Below, piece by piece: positions 32,536 to 43,180 of a DNA stretch of 64,000 nt. Below the pieces are notes generated by a model. The model was given only the letters and a program-made list of their open reading frames with translations, was not told where the DNA came from and made no database searches. This DNA comes from Comamonas composti DSM 21721 (GTDB lineage Bacteria > Pseudomonadota > Gammaproteobacteria > Burkholderiales > Burkholderiaceae_C). The stretch is taken from NCBI RefSeq assembly GCF_000429845.1, contig NZ_AUCQ01000027.1:1-64000 (forward strand), in the 5' to 3' direction. Each line of letters starts with the position of its first letter. Positions within the stretch are counted from its first letter, which is position 1. The translations under genes were made by a program, and so were the position numbers.

Positions 32536-33576
32536 ATGGATCGCAGTGCACCGCCAGAAGATTTTTGCAATATGAGTGCCGATAAAATCGTTGAAAATCA
32601 AATAGATAGCAGCATGTGGCGCATGAGCGTGGCGCCAATGATGGACTGGACCGACAAGCATTGCCGCTATCTGCATAGGCTGCTGAGTCAGCATGCCCTG
32701 CTCTATACAGAAATGGTGACCACGGGGGCACTGCTGCATGGCGATGTGCCCCGACATTTACGCTTTGAGGCAGAGGAGCATCCTCTGGCCCTGCAGCTGG
32801 GCGGCAGCGAGCCTGCTGATCTGGCCCAATGTGCGCGCCTGGGTCAGCAATGGGGCTATGACGAGATCAATCTCAACTGCGGCTGTCCCAGTGAGCGAGT
32901 GCAGCGCGGCGCATTTGGCGCCTGCCTGATGAAGGAGGCCCCCTTGGTCGCCGACTGCATCAAGGCCATGCGCGATGTCGTGGACATTCCGGTTACGGTC
33001 AAACACCGCATCGGTATAGATCGGAACGAAAGCTACGAATTTGTGCGCGACTTTGTAGGCCAGGTCGCCGATGCAGGCTGTGAGGTGTTTATTGTTCATG
33101 CACGCAATGCCTGGCTCAAGGGCCTCTCTCCCAAGGAAAACCGCGATATTCCGCCACTGCGCTACGAGATCGTGAGCCAGCTCAAGCAAGACTTTCCTTC
33201 GCTCACCATGGTCGTCAATGGCGGTATCAAAAGCGATACGCTGGTGCAGGAGCTTCTTGGCAATCTGGACGGTGTCATGATCGGGCGCGAGGCCTATCAC
33301 AACCCCTGGTGGCTGGCCTCCTGGGATGCGCTGTATTACGGACGAGAGCAGCAGGAAATCACACGCGAGCGGATCGAGGAGCAGATGGTGGTCTATATGG
33401 AGCGCGAGGCCAGCACGCACGGAACGCACTGGTATTCGATTGCCCGACACATGCTGGGTCTGCGCAACGGCTTGGCAGGGGCCAGACGATGGCGCCAGGT
33501 CTGGAGCGACCACAAGCTCAAAGAGCTTCCACCAGCTCGGGTCATGGAGATCGCACGTACCAAGCCGCAGCTCTAG
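32536..33576 (+). CDS. dusA: tRNA-dihydrouridine(20/20a) synthase DusA
   Basis: This encodes 346 residues from the ATG at 32536; an ATG at 32572 is an alternative. The TIM-barrel motifs SVAPMMDWTDKHCRYLHRLLS, LQLGGSEP, INLNCGCPSERVQRGAFGACLM (catalytic Cys in the CGCPS region) and VNGGIKS match DusA. It reduces uridines 20/20a in the tRNA D-loop using FMN and NADPH. Its neighbour is tRNA-His, but the genes are separated by a terminator. Confidence 0.93.
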   Translation: MDRSAPPEDFCNMSADKIVENQIDSSMWRMSVAPMMDWTDKHCRYLHRLLSQHALLYTEMVTTGALLHGDVPRHLRFEAEEHPLALQLGGSEPADLAQCARLGQQWGYDEINLNCGCPSERVQRGAFGACLMKEAPLVADCIKAMRDVVDIPVTVKHRIGIDRNESYEFVRDFVGQVADAGCEVFIVHARNAWLKGLSPKENRDIPPLRYEIVSQLKQDFPSLTMVVNGGIKSDTLVQELLGNLDGVMIGREAYHNPWWLASWDALYYGREQQEITRERIEEQMVVYMEREASTHGTHWYSIARHMLGLRNGLAGARRWRQVWSDHKLKELPPARVMEIARTKPQL

Positions 33577-33804
33577 TTCCATGACTCAGATCCGAGGTCG
33601 AGGCTGAATTTCAGCAGTCTTGAATCCACTGATGCATGCCTTGGCCTAGGCCTCAAACCCTATTCTTTGCAACAGCGTTTACGCATGTCTCCATAAGATT
33701 TCAAGAAAGTTGACATATAAACAGGGGCTTATGGTAAAAATTAATCAATATCAACTGATATATTGCACCGCAGCAAAACCACTATAAGAGAAAGAGTTAG
33801 TGCC

Positions 33805-35172
33805 ATGCTCTACCAGCTCTACGAAATCCAGCGCTCGATGGTCGAACCGTTTGCCGATTTTGCCCAGGCAGCTTCCAAGCTTTACAGCAATCCTCGCTCC
33901 ATGCTGAGCCAAGGCCCCATGTCTCAGCGCATGGCAGCGGGCTTTGATCTGGTCTACCGCCTGGGCAAGGACTATGAAAAGCCCGAATTCGATCTTCGCA
34001 GCGTGGATGTGGGTGGCGTGGATGTAACGATTCGTGAGCGCGTCGAGGTCAGCAAGCCATTTTGCGAACTGCGCCGCTTCAAACGCTTCTCTGACGATCC
34101 CAAAACGCTGGAGACCATGCTCAGCCAGCCTGTCGTGTTGATCGTTGCCCCTCTCTCGGGTCACTATGCAACGCTGTTGCGCGACACGGTGCAAAGCATG
34201 CTTGGTGGACATAAGGTCTATATCACGGACTGGAAGAATGCACGCCTGGTTCCACTCAGCGAAGGTGAATTCCATCTGGACGACTATGTGAACTACGTCC
34301 AGGAGTTCATCCGCTATCTGCAAGGCAAATACGGACAATGCCATGTGATCAGCGTCTGCCAGCCCACGGTTCCCGTGCTCGCGGCCGTATCTCTCATGGC
34401 CAGTCGTGGAGAGACTCCACCGCTGTCCATGACCATGATGGGCGGCCCTATTGATGCACGCCGCTCCCCCACGGCCGTCAACAACCTTGCTCAGAACCGC
34501 AGCTTCGAATGGTTCGAGAACAATGTGATTTACCGGGTCCCGGACAGCTATCCCGGTGCAGGTCGGCGCGTTTACCCCGGATTCCTGCAGTACTCTGGCT
34601 TTGTTGCCATGAATCCCGACCGCCATGCCAAGAGTCATTACGACTATTTCAAGGACTTGATCAAGGGAGATGGCGCCAGTGCTGAGCACCACCGCAAGTT
34701 CTATGACGAGTACAACGCGGTACTCGACATGGATGCAGATTATTACCTTGAGACCATTGCGACGGTGTTTCAGGACTACAAGCTGGTCAAAGGCAGCTGG
34801 GAGGTACGCTCTCCTGAAGGACAGCTGGAACGAGTGCGCCCCCAAGACATCAAGGGCAGCGCGCTCCTGACCGTCGAGGGCGAGCTTGACGACATTTCCG
34901 GCTCGGGCCAGACGCGTGCCGCTCATGAGCTGTGCTCCGGAATTGCTGCGGACCAGCGCCAGCATCTTGAAGTGCAAGGCGCTGGCCATTACGGCATCTT
35001 CAGCGGTAGACGCTGGCGCGAAATCGTTTATCCACAGGTGCGCGATTTCATACTTGCCCACCAACCGCCCTGTGCAACCGAGGCCAGTGCAGCGGGCCAT
35101 GCCAGCAGCCTCAGCAGTAGCACGACGATCACCGAGGCGCCTGTGCCCAGCAGGCGCATCAAGGCGGCTTGA
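33805..35172 (+). CDS. phaZ: Intracellular poly(3-hydroxybutyrate) depolymerase
   Basis: This encodes 455 residues. The family signature [14 protein letters not shown] puts a cysteine nucleophile at about residue 185 in place of the usual lipase serine, as in Ralstonia PhaZ1-type enzymes. The start [20 protein letters not shown] is also typical. The C-terminal 35 residues or so are a Ser/Thr/Ala-rich extension beyond the conserved end. It mobilises stored PHB granules. The stop overlaps an alternative start of the rnfB-like gene, so the two are probably co-transcribed. A TTGACA at 33710 may belong to its promoter. Confidence 0.93.
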   Translation: MLYQLYEIQRSMVEPFADFAQAASKLYSNPRSMLSQGPMSQRMAAGFDLVYRLGKDYEKPEFDLRSVDVGGVDVTIRERVEVSKPFCELRRFKRFSDDPKTLETMLSQPVVLIVAPLSGHYATLLRDTVQSMLGGHKVYITDWKNARLVPLSEGEFHLDDYVNYVQEFIRYLQGKYGQCHVISVCQPTVPVLAAVSLMASRGETPPLSMTMMGGPIDARRSPTAVNNLAQNRSFEWFENNVIYRVPDSYPGAGRRVYPGFLQYSGFVAMNPDRHAKSHYDYFKDLIKGDGASAEHHRKFYDEYNAVLDMDADYYLETIATVFQDYKLVKGSWEVRSPEGQLERVRPQDIKGSALLTVEGELDDISGSGQTRAAHELCSGIAADQRQHLEVQGAGHYGIFSGRRWREIVYPQVRDFILAHQPPCATEASAAGHASSLSSSTTITEAPVPSRRIKAA

Positions 35173-35177
35173 GCACC

Positions 35178-35861
35178 ATGCAAGCAGCCATGCCCTTGCA
35201 AGGTCTGGCTGCTGTCATCGACGCAGCCTTGCCTCAGACCCAATGCACGCGCTGCGGCTATGCCGATTGCGCAGCCTATGCCCAGGCCTTGGCTGACAAT
35301 GAGGCAGACATCAACCAGTGCCCTCCGGGTGGTTTCGAAGGTGTGGCAAGACTGGCAGAGATCACGGGCCGGCCCGTGATCGCACTCAACCCCGAGCACG
35401 GACTTGAAGGGCCACTGCAAATCGCTGTCGTGGACGAGTCCTGGTGTATCGGCTGCACTCTGTGTATCAAGGCCTGCCCGACGGATGCCATCCTGGGTGC
35501 AAACAAGCTCATGCACACCGTGATCAGCGCCCATTGCACTGGCTGCGAGTTGTGTATTCCCGTCTGTCCCGTGGATTGCATTGAGCTGCACAACTCAAGC
35601 GGGTCAGCAACAGGTTGGCAGGCCTGGAGCCCTGCTCAGGCTTTGCATGCACGTCAGCGCTATGCTGTTCACAAGAAACGACAAGCCCAAGAGCCGCTCG
35701 CATTTCGGATTGCTGCCGAGGCAGGAGCTCACCCCAGCGATTCGGCTGTGCAATCTCGGGGGCCAGAGCAGGAACTCAGAGTCACGGACAAGCAAGCAAA
35801 AATTGCAGCGATTCTTGCGAAGGCCCGCAACCAACGGGACCCGGACGGCAAGCAGGCCTAG
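35178..35861 (+). CDS. RnfB-like ferredoxin (RnfABCDGE subunit B family), stand-alone
   Basis: This encodes 227 residues. An N-terminal Fe-S cluster motif, C-x2-CGYADC...C (about 15-40), precedes two 4Fe-4S motifs, [12 protein letters not shown] and [12 protein letters not shown]. The C-terminal 60 residues are polar. It lacks the membrane anchor and the other rnf genes are absent nearby. A stand-alone RnfB-like ferredoxin may donate electrons to an oxidoreductase. The ATG at 35178 is preferred to an in-frame TTG at 35169 that overlaps the phaZ stop. The gene ends convergently with the chemoreceptor, sharing three bases. Confidence 0.88.
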   Translation: MQAAMPLQGLAAVIDAALPQTQCTRCGYADCAAYAQALADNEADINQCPPGGFEGVARLAEITGRPVIALNPEHGLEGPLQIAVVDESWCIGCTLCIKACPTDAILGANKLMHTVISAHCTGCELCIPVCPVDCIELHNSSGSATGWQAWSPAQALHARQRYAVHKKRQAQEPLAFRIAAEAGAHPSDSAVQSRGPEQELRVTDKQAKIAAILAKARNQRDPDGKQA

Positions 35862-37378
35862 ATGGCGGCCAGGCTCTTGTAGACGCCGCAGCCCCAGTAC
35901 AAACCGTCGTGCTTGCGAACATACGAGAGCTTTGTCTGTACCTGCTGGGTTGCGGGGTTGGTGATGTCGTACTCCACCCAACCCGGGCCTCTTTCGGCCT
36001 GGGCGATGATGTCAGCCAGCAGCCTCTCTCCCTGAATTCCCGGAAGGCTCTGAAGGCGAATACCTACGCGCTTCGGATTACCGGCAAAGGCGCGATAGCT
36101 GCCATCCGGGCTCAGGGCAAAGACATACATGTCACGGTCGTGAAACGGCTGCCCAGGATCATTGACAGCAGCAAGCAGCTTTTCCGTAGGCTGCCCTTTG
36201 TGGGCGCCGGCGAGCGCAGACTGAAGCAAAGCCACCGCCTCTTCGGCCGTTCCCTGACTCAGCTTGAAGCGAGAGACCGAGCTCGATAACGTCTGAGCCC
36301 TATGTCCAAGGGCCTTTGCCAACCCCAGAGCCTCTCCGACCATTTGCATGTTGTGTTGAGTGATCTCGTCAATCTCGCACACGGCCTGGTTGATTTCAGC
36401 CAGGCCCTGACTCTGGCTGACTGCAGACTTTGAAAGCGCTCCCATATGGGAGGCAACCTGACGTATGCCTTCCGAGACCCGGCACATCTCCCCTTCGGCC
36501 GCACGAATCAAGCCGGTGCTGCGCTCCACCTGCTGCACTGCTCCTCCAATGAGCTCCCGGATCTCCTGCGCTGCCTGGGCCGAGCGCTGTGCCAGACGAC
36601 GCACCTCGGTTGCAACCACGGCAAACCCCCGCCCTTGCTCACTGGCCCTGGCCGCTTCAACAGCTGCGTTGAGTGCCAAGATATTGGTCTGAAATGCAAT
36701 CATGTCTATGACACCAATGATTTCACGCATGCGGCCCGTGCTGTGCTCAATCTCGGCCATGGATTCCACGGCCCGGCCCATGACTTCCATCCCCTGATCG
36801 GCTGCACTGCGCACGGTATTGGCCTGCTTGTGAACGACGCCCGCAACCTCGGCGTTGTGTTGAACGGTCGCATTCAACTGCTCGACGCTGACTACAGTCT
36901 GTGCCAAGTTTTGCGCTTGCTGCTCCGTGCGCTCGGACAAGGCCTGGTGCTCAAGCACCAGTTCCTGCCCGGCTTGGGCCACGAGCACGGCATTGCTACG
37001 CACATCTGCGACCATGGCCGACAAAGCCCTGGCCATGTCACGCAACACAGGAGTAACACCTTTATTGCTTTTGCCGTCGACGCCTGCAGGCACCAGGCCT
37101 AGGCTGAGGTCCCCCTGGGCCATGCAGTGCATGGTCCGCTCCTGCAGCAACTGCCCTGTACGAGGGCGAACGGATAGCCTGTAAAAAACCAGCAAAAGAC
37201 CGCAGCCCCATAGCGACAGCCAAGCCTGAGCCCACCACTCTTGGGGTAGCCGCTCACCCAATTGCAGCAAGAGCACAGGCCCTAGCATGATCCAGGCCAC
37301 AAGGCCCACAAAACCCGCGACCGCCTTGAGCGACGAATCGCGCAAGCCTGGCAAATTGCCGACGGTGCCTGTCTCCAT
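35858..37378 (-). CDS. Methyl-accepting chemotaxis protein with C-terminal Cache domain
   Basis: This encodes 506 residues. Two hydrophobic segments at about 18-40 and 50-67 are joined by a very short loop, so there is almost no periplasmic domain. The signalling hairpin includes [20 protein letters not shown] and [14 protein letters not shown]. After it, residues of about 390-505 form a single-Cache domain: [13 protein letters not shown], then [10 protein letters not shown] and YWGCGVYKS. Cache domains normally sense ligands outside the cell. Here the domain sits on the cytoplasmic side after the signalling tip, which suggests sensing of an internal metabolite. It has no partner che genes nearby. 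Confidence 0.9.
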   Translation of the reverse strand: METGTVGNLPGLRDSSLKAVAGFVGLVAWIMLGPVLLLQLGERLPQEWWAQAWLSLWGCGLLLVFYRLSVRPRTGQLLQERTMHCMAQGDLSLGLVPAGVDGKSNKGVTPVLRDMARALSAMVADVRSNAVLVAQAGQELVLEHQALSERTEQQAQNLAQTVVSVEQLNATVQHNAEVAGVVHKQANTVRSAADQGMEVMGRAVESMAEIEHSTGRMREIIGVIDMIAFQTNILALNAAVEAARASEQGRGFAVVATEVRRLAQRSAQAAQEIRELIGGAVQQVERSTGLIRAAEGEMCRVSEGIRQVASHMGALSKSAVSQSQGLAEINQAVCEIDEITQHNMQMVGEALGLAKALGHRAQTLSSSVSRFKLSQGTAEEAVALLQSALAGAHKGQPTEKLLAAVNDPGQPFHDRDMYVFALSPDGSYRAFAGNPKRVGIRLQSLPGIQGERLLADIIAQAERGPGWVEYDITNPATQQVQTKLSYVRKHDGLYWGCGVYKSLAAI

Positions 37379-37554
37379 GTCTTGTTCCTTCCCCAGTGTC
37401 CATGGACATCAAGTTTTTTAACTAATATTAATTTGCATGATGCTTGGGCTCCATAAGCGGAGTAAGGGTAACAAAGTGAAAAAACAAGGCCAGAAAAGCC
37501 GATCAACGCTGAATCAATTCATGCACAAAGTGCATCACTTCATAATGCAAATCC

Positions 37555-38763
37555 ATGAATCCCCTACTCTCCCGTCTCCAGCCTTACCCGTTTGAGCGTC
37601 TGCGCCAACTGCTGGCCACGGCTTCGCCTCCTCAGGGGCTGCGTCCCATCAGCCTGGGCATTGGAGAGCCGCGCCATGCCACACCAGAGTTCGTGACCCA
37701 GGCCTTGTGTGCCGATCTTTCGGGCCTTGCCAAATATCCGGCCACTGCGGGCGAGCCCGCATTGCGCGATGCCTGCGCCGACTGGGCACGCAAGCGTTAT
37801 GGGATAGAGATTGATGCAGCAAGCCAGTTGCTGCCTGTGAATGGTTCTCGCGAAGCCTTGTTTGCCTTCACCCAGACGATCGTGGACGACAGCCAGCCCG
37901 GTGCATGCGTGGTGTTCCCCAATCCCTTCTATCAGATCTATGAGGGCGCAAGCCTGCTGGCCGGAGCCATGCCGTATTACACAGCCAGCGACCCGGGGCG
38001 AAATTTTGCCGTGGACTGGGATGCCGTACCCGACGAGGTCTGGGGCAAGACCCAGTTGCTCTTCGTCTGCTCGCCCGGCAACCCTACAGGCGCCGTTATG
38101 CCGCTGCAGGAATGGGCAAAGCTGTTTGCACTGTCCGACCGTCATGGCTTCGTGATTGCCAGCGATGAGTGCTATAGCGAGATCTACTTCACTGACGAGC
38201 CCCCGCTCGGCGGTCTGCAGGCTGCAACTTTGCTCGGGCGCGCTGACTTCAAGAACCTGCTGATGTTCACCAGCCTGTCCAAGCGCAGCAATGTGCCGGG
38301 CCTGCGCAGCGGCTTTGTGGCCGGCGACGCCGATCTCATTCGCGCCTTTTTGCTCTATCGCACCTATCACGGCAGCGCCATGAGCCCCGTGATCCAGGCG
38401 GCCAGCATTGCGGCCTGGAGGGACGAGGAGCATGTGCTGCGCAATCGCGCGCTTTATCAGCACAAGTTCGACCAGGTCACACCCCTGCTAGCCCGGGTTC
38501 TGGATGTGAGCCTGCCCGATGCAGGCTTTTATCTCTGGGCGCGAATTCCCGAGGAGCTGGGCCTGAGCGATACCGCGTTTGCACGTGAGCTTTACGCGCA
38601 CCAGGGCGTAACAGTCTTGCCCGGCAGCTATCTGGCGCGCGAGGCCCGGGGCCACAACCCCGGCGCCCAGCGCGTACGCATGGCTCTGGTGGCCGAGGTC
38701 GATGAGTGCCTCGAAGCCGCGCAGCGCATTGCGCAATTCATCACCCGTCGCCTGCAGGCCTGA
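37555..38763 (+). CDS. dapC: Succinyldiaminopimelate transaminase DapC
   Basis: This encodes 402 residues of a class I aminotransferase: ISLGIGEPRHATPEFV, NPFYQIYEGA, CSPGNPTGAV, SDECYSEIYF and the PLP lysine in TSLSKRSNVPGLRSGF. Position directly before dapD and near dapE identifies it as DapC in the succinylase branch of lysine/diaminopimelate synthesis. The order dapC-dapD-pilU-dapE-prmB is on one strand. Confidence 0.93.
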   Translation: MNPLLSRLQPYPFERLRQLLATASPPQGLRPISLGIGEPRHATPEFVTQALCADLSGLAKYPATAGEPALRDACADWARKRYGIEIDAASQLLPVNGSREALFAFTQTIVDDSQPGACVVFPNPFYQIYEGASLLAGAMPYYTASDPGRNFAVDWDAVPDEVWGKTQLLFVCSPGNPTGAVMPLQEWAKLFALSDRHGFVIASDECYSEIYFTDEPPLGGLQAATLLGRADFKNLLMFTSLSKRSNVPGLRSGFVAGDADLIRAFLLYRTYHGSAMSPVIQAASIAAWRDEEHVLRNRALYQHKFDQVTPLLARVLDVSLPDAGFYLWARIPEELGLSDTAFARELYAHQGVTVLPGSYLAREARGHNPGAQRVRMALVAEVDECLEAAQRIAQFITRRLQA

Positions 38764-38805
38764 CCTTTTTTCCAGCCCCTTGCCGAATTCACCGAGATAA
38801 GCACC

Positions 38806-39630
38806 ATGACACAGCAACTGCAATCCATCATCGATACCGCCTGGGATCATCGCGGCGAGCTCTCGCCTTCAGCCGCACCCGCCGAGGTCCTCCAGGCCGT
38901 GGAGCATGTGATCGAGTCCCTGAACAACGGCCGGTTGCGCGTGGCCACGCGCGAAGGCGTGGGCCAGTGGACCGTGCACCAGTGGCTCAAGAAAGCCGTG
39001 CTGCTGTCCTTTCGCCTCAAGGACAACGCCTTGATGAAGTCTGGCGAACTGGTTTTTTTCGACAAGGTGCCGACCAAGTTCTCCGACATGAGCGAGGCCG
39101 AGATCGCAGCCACGGGCGTGCGGGTCGTGCCTCCTGCCGTGGCACGCCGTGGCAGCTTCATTGCCAAGGGGGCGATTCTCATGCCCTCCTACGTGAACAT
39201 CGGCGCCTATGTGGATGAAGGCACCATGGTCGACACCTGGGCCACCGTGGGCTCCTGCGCCCAGGTGGGCAAGCATGTGCACCTGTCGGGCGGCGTCGGC
39301 CTTGGCGGCGTGCTCGAGCCCCTGCAGGGCAATCCGACCATCATCGAGGACAACTGCTTCATTGGCGCGCGTTCGGAGATCGTCGAAGGCGTGATCGTGG
39401 AGGAGAACTCCGTGATCTCCATGGGCGTCTACATTGGCCAGTCCACCCCGATTTACGACCGTGCAACCGGTGAGATCAGCTATGGCCGCGTGCCCGCAGG
39501 CTCCGTCGTGGTCTCTGGCAATCTGCCCAAGGACAATGGCCGCTACAGCATGTATGCCGCGATCATCGTGAAAAAGGTCGACGCCAAGACCCGCTCCACG
39601 ACAAGCCTCAACGACCTGCTGCGCGATTGA
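38806..39630 (+). CDS. dapD: Tetrahydrodipicolinate N-succinyltransferase
   Basis: This encodes 274 residues. The left-handed beta-helix hexapeptide repeats are visible ([46 protein letters not shown]). The N-terminal helical domain starts [18 protein letters not shown]. It transfers succinyl from succinyl-CoA to tetrahydrodipicolinate. It follows dapC by 42 bp. Confidence 0.96.
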   Translation: MTQQLQSIIDTAWDHRGELSPSAAPAEVLQAVEHVIESLNNGRLRVATREGVGQWTVHQWLKKAVLLSFRLKDNALMKSGELVFFDKVPTKFSDMSEAEIAATGVRVVPPAVARRGSFIAKGAILMPSYVNIGAYVDEGTMVDTWATVGSCAQVGKHVHLSGGVGLGGVLEPLQGNPTIIEDNCFIGARSEIVEGVIVEENSVISMGVYIGQSTPIYDRATGEISYGRVPAGSVVVSGNLPKDNGRYSMYAAIIVKKVDAKTRSTTSLNDLLRD

Positions 39631-39685
39631 TCCTCAAGTCCTCCTGCGGCCCTCATGCGCCAAGGCATACTAATGCCCTTAGCCC

Positions 39686-39715
39686 GAGGCCTGTCGACGC
39701 AGCTCGACAGGCCTC
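39686..39715 (+). other. Perfect 12-bp stem-loop between dapD and pilU
   Basis: GAGGCCTGTCGA and TCGACAGGCCTC are separated by six bases. There is no T run, so it is not a standard terminator. It ends 25 bp before the pilU ATG. It could set mRNA processing or protect the dapD 3' end. Confidence 0.55.
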
Positions 39716-39740
39716 CCATAACGACCGAGGGGGAAAATCA

Positions 39741-40901
39741 ATGAGCACCATGGAGAAGATTCTGCGTCTGATGGCTGAAAAGCAGGCCTCCGACGTGTAT
39801 CTCACAGTCAATGCGCCTGCGCTCATCAAGATCAATGGCGAATGCGTGCCCGTCAACAACCAGTTGCTGCCGCCCGATGCTCCCCGCAACCTGCTGGCCG
39901 AGATCGTCCCTGCCGAGCGCATGCATGAGCTCGAGACCACGGGCGAACTCAACATGGGTGTGCCGCTGCGCGGTGTGGGGCGCTTTCGCGTCAGCGCCAT
40001 GCGCCAGCGCGGCTCGTATGCGGTCGTGATCCGTTTTCTGGCCCAGCAGGTTCCCAAGCTCTCAGCCTTGAACCTGCCGCCCGTGCTCAGCGAGCTCATC
40101 CTGCAAAAGCGCGGCCTGCTGCTGGTCGTGGGCTCCACGGGCTCGGGCAAGAGCACTTCGCTTGCGGCCATGATCGACGAGCGCAACGAAAAGCTCACGG
40201 GTCATATCCTGACCATCGAAGACCCCATCGAATACCAGTTCTCCAACAAGCGCTCCATCGTCAATCAGCGCGAGATCGGAGCCGACACGGCCTCGCTGGA
40301 GGTGGCGCTCAAGAACGCGCTGCGCCAGGCCCCGGACGTGATCATGATCGGCGAGATCCGCGACCGCGAGACCATGTCCGCAGCCCTGGCCTATGCACAG
40401 TCCGGCCACCTGTGCTTGGCCACCCTGCATGCCAACAACAGCTACCACGCGCTCAACCGCATTCTCTCGTTCTACCCAGAGGAAATCCGCCCGACCATGC
40501 TCAGCGAGCTGTCCTCGGCGCTCAAGGCCGTGATCTCGCAGCGCCTGATCCGCACCCTCGACGGAGGACGCGCGCCTGCGGTCGAGGTGCTGCTCAACAC
40601 CAAGCTGGTTTCCGACCTGATCGTGCGTGGCGACTTCTCGGCTGTGCGCGATGCCATGGAGCAATCCATGGCCGAAGGCTCGCAGACCTTCGAGGAGGAT
40701 CTGGCTGCGCTCATACAGTCGGGAAAAATCTCGCGCGACGAAGGTCTGTCCTATGCAGACTCCCCGACCAACCTGATGTGGCGGCTGGAGAACGACCAGG
40801 GTCGCGCCATGGCTGCGCCCGCGTCCCCGCAGGCGGTGATGGAGGGCAATGACGACGCACCGTCCTTTACTGAAATCGTGCTCGACATCAAGTCCGACTG
40901 A
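39741..40901 (+). CDS. pilU: Type IV pilus retraction ATPase PilU/PilT-family
   Basis: This encodes 386 residues from the ATG at 39741, preceded by GAGGGGG. Walker [10 protein letters not shown] is at about 131-139, the Asp box [10 protein letters not shown] near 158-167, Walker [11 protein letters not shown] near 199-208, and the His box [11 protein letters not shown] near 228. The length and the acidic C-terminal extension ending IVLDIKSD fit PilU rather than PilT. PilU assists PilT in pulling type IV pili. Its place between dapD and dapE is unusual functionally but I recall it in other Comamonadaceae. Confidence 0.9.
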   Translation: MSTMEKILRLMAEKQASDVYLTVNAPALIKINGECVPVNNQLLPPDAPRNLLAEIVPAERMHELETTGELNMGVPLRGVGRFRVSAMRQRGSYAVVIRFLAQQVPKLSALNLPPVLSELILQKRGLLLVVGSTGSGKSTSLAAMIDERNEKLTGHILTIEDPIEYQFSNKRSIVNQREIGADTASLEVALKNALRQAPDVIMIGEIRDRETMSAALAYAQSGHLCLATLHANNSYHALNRILSFYPEEIRPTMLSELSSALKAVISQRLIRTLDGGRAPAVEVLLNTKLVSDLIVRGDFSAVRDAMEQSMAEGSQTFEEDLAALIQSGKISRDEGLSYADSPTNLMWRLENDQGRAMAAPASPQAVMEGNDDAPSFTEIVLDIKSD

Positions 40902-40975
40902 GCTTTTTCTCACCTCACAATGTCGGAACGCACCGGTTTCCCCGGCCTTTCCGATTTTCTGTTTCCACCCGCACC

Positions 40976-42175
40976 ATGTCCCAAACCCTGCAACTGGCCG
41001 AGCAGCTCATCAGCCTGCCCTCGGTCACACCCGAAGATGCCGGCTGCCTCGAGTTGATTGCCGATGCCCTGATACCGCTGGGCTTCGTCTGCGAGCGCCT
41101 GGACAGCGGGCCCGATAGCTTTCGGGTGCGAAATTTATGGGCAAAAAGGCTTGTAGCGCCCTCCAGTCAAGCGCTGGCAGCTATCAAAACAGAAGAGACT
41201 GCAAGCGCTCCCACCCTGGTCTTTGCCGGCCATACCGACGTGGTGCCCACCGGCCCTCTGGAGCAGTGGAGCAGCCCCCCTTTTGTCCCCACACACCGCG
41301 ATGGCAAGCTCTACGGGCGTGGTGCAAGCGACATGAAGACCTCGATCGCGGCCTTTGTTGTCGCCCTCCAGGAGTTTCTGGCCGCAACGCCCGAGCCCGC
41401 ATTCAACATCGCCCTGCTGCTGACCAGCGACGAGGAAGGTCCGGCGCACGACGGCACGAAGATCGTGGTCGAGCTGCTGCGCGAGCGCGGCGAACGCCTG
41501 GACTGGTGCATCGTGGGCGAGCCCACCTCGGTGCACCGCACGGGCGACATGGTCAAGAACGGGCGCCGCGGCACCATGAGCGGCAGGCTCATGGTCAAGG
41601 GCATACAAGGCCATATCGCCTATCCTCAACTGGCCCGCAACCCCATACACCAGGCCTTGCCTGCGCTTGCCGAACTGGCAGAGATACGCTGGGACGAGGG
41701 CAATGCTTTTTTTCCGCCGACGAGCTGGCAGATCAGCAACATCCATGCAGGCACGGGGGCATCCAACGTGATTCCAGGCCATGTGGTCATCGACTTCAAC
41801 TTCCGCTTTTGCACCGAATCCACAGCCCAGGGCCTGCAGCAGCGCGTGCAGCAAGTGCTGGATCGCCATGCGCTTGAATACGAGATCGACTGGACCCTGG
41901 GGGGCCTTCCGTTTCTGACCGAACCCGGCATGCTGGTCGAAGCCGTGCAGGCGGCGATACGCGCCGAGACCGGGCTGCAAGCCGAGCTCTCGACCACGGG
42001 CGGCACCAGCGACGGCCGCTTCATTGCCCAGATCTGCGCCCAGGTGATCGAGCTGGGCCCGCCCAATGCGAGCATCCACAAGATCGACGAGCACATCGCC
42101 GTGGCCGACATAGAGCCGCTCAAGAACATTTATCGCCGCAGCCTGCAAGAGCTGCAGCGCAAACTGGGCGGCTAG
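40976..42175 (+). CDS. dapE: Succinyl-diaminopimelate desuccinylase DapE
   Basis: This encodes 399 residues, longer than the usual 375-380. Metal-binding motifs [29 protein letters not shown] and [15 protein letters not shown] are present. Between NLWA (about residue 55) and LVFAGHTD there are roughly 17 extra residues encoded by an AGCGCT-family repeat (41148-41190). The insertion is in frame and precedes the first metal ligand. The enzyme cleaves succinyl-diaminopimelate in lysine synthesis. Confidence 0.94.
   Translation: MSQTLQLAEQLISLPSVTPEDAGCLELIADALIPLGFVCERLDSGPDSFRVRNLWAKRLVAPSSQALAAIKTEETASAPTLVFAGHTDVVPTGPLEQWSSPPFVPTHRDGKLYGRGASDMKTSIAAFVVALQEFLAATPEPAFNIALLLTSDEEGPAHDGTKIVVELLRERGERLDWCIVGEPTSVHRTGDMVKNGRRGTMSGRLMVKGIQGHIAYPQLARNPIHQALPALAELAEIRWDEGNAFFPPTSWQISNIHAGTGASNVIPGHVVIDFNFRFCTESTAQGLQQRVQQVLDRHALEYEIDWTLGGLPFLTEPGMLVEAVQAAIRAETGLQAELSTTGGTSDGRFIAQICAQVIELGPPNASIHKIDEHIAVADIEPLKNIYRRSLQELQRKLGG
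41148..41190. repeat. AGCGCT-family repeat inside dapE (copy 4)
   Basis: GGCTTGTAGCGCC and CAAGCGCTGGCAGCTAT are arranged as in the intergenic copies. Here they are read through in frame as part of DapE. Confidence 0.6.
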
Positions 42176-42193
42176 GCCGGCCCTGGGAAACCC

Positions 42194-43135
42194 ATGTCAT
42201 CCACCTCCAACCTCCCTGCCGTCAGCGGCGATACCGTCTCGGCCCTGATCGCCTCGGGCGCGGCCGCGCTCACCGCCGCCGGTGTGGCCTTTGGTCATGG
42301 CACGGCCACGGCCGAGGACGAAGCCGCCTGGCTGGTGCTGTGGCGCCTGGGCCTGCCGCTGGACAGCGAGCTTGATCCCGGCACTTCAGAATCCATAGCA
42401 AATCAGGCTGTAGCACATGACCAGCAAGCGCTGGTTGCTACTCTTTTTGAAGAGCGCATCCGCAGCCGCAAACCCGCTGCCTATCTGACGCACGAGGCCT
42501 GGCTGCAAGGCGTGGCCTTTTACGTGGACGAGCGGGCCATTGTTCCGCGCAGCTTCATTGCCGAACTACTGGCCGACGGCTCCATAGACGGCTGGCTCTC
42601 GGACCAGACGTGCGAAGTGCTGGATCTGTGCACGGGCAATGGAAGTCTGGCCGTGCTGGCCGCCATGGCCTGGCCCGAGGTCTGCGTCACAGGTGCCGAC
42701 ATCTCGCCTGATGCCCTGGCCGTGGCCCACATCAATGTGGAGCGCCATGCTCTGAAGGAGCGCGTGCGTCTTGTCGAGTCCGACGGCATGCAGGCCCTGC
42801 CCGGCCCCTGGGACCTGGTGCTGTGCAATCCGCCCTATGTGAATGCCCAGAGCATGAGCGGACTGCCTGCCGAATACCGCGCCGAGCCCGAGCTGGCTCT
42901 GGCCGGTGGCACGGATGGCATGGACTTTGTGCGTGCCCTGCTCAAGGACCTGCCCGCGCGCATGAGCCCGCAGGCCGTACTGGTACTGGAGATCGGCAAT
43001 GAAAAAGCCTTCTTCGAAGCGGCCTTTCCCGATCTGCCGGTCTTCTGGCTGGACACGAGTTCAGGCGATGAGCAAGTGCTGCTGATCACGGCTCAGGCCT
43101 TGCAGGCCTGGGCCGAAGGCCGGCGCTGGATCTAG
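42194..43135 (+). CDS. prmB: 50S ribosomal protein L3 N5-glutamine methyltransferase
   Basis: This encodes 313 residues. The SAM motif EVLDLCTGNGSLAVLAA and the catalytic NPPY in LVLCNPPYVNAQSM identify the PrmB/HemK family. The RIRSRKPAAYLTHEAWLQG segment precedes the catalytic domain. The linker at about residues 65-87 is encoded by an AGCGCT-family repeat (42389-42455). It methylates ribosomal protein L3. It is 18 bp after dapE. Confidence 0.92.
   Translation: MSSTSNLPAVSGDTVSALIASGAAALTAAGVAFGHGTATAEDEAAWLVLWRLGLPLDSELDPGTSESIANQAVAHDQQALVATLFEERIRSRKPAAYLTHEAWLQGVAFYVDERAIVPRSFIAELLADGSIDGWLSDQTCEVLDLCTGNGSLAVLAAMAWPEVCVTGADISPDALAVAHINVERHALKERVRLVESDGMQALPGPWDLVLCNPPYVNAQSMSGLPAEYRAEPELALAGGTDGMDFVRALLKDLPARMSPQAVLVLEIGNEKAFFEAAFPDLPVFWLDTSSGDEQVLLITAQALQAWAEGRRWI
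42389..42455. repeat. AGCGCT-family repeat inside prmB (copy 5)
   Basis: CATAGCAAATCAGGCTGTAGC and CCAGCAAGCGCTGGTTGCTA form the repeat. It is in frame in the linker region of PrmB. Confidence 0.5.
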
Positions 43136-43180
43136 CGCCGGCACCACAGGCATCAAGCGAGGCGCGGCGCAGCAAGCCTT

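Noticed and set aside
33751..35100. 449-codon minus-strand frame opposite phaZ
   Set aside because: Shadow; the depolymerase motifs, including the VISVCQP nucleophile, are on the plus strand.
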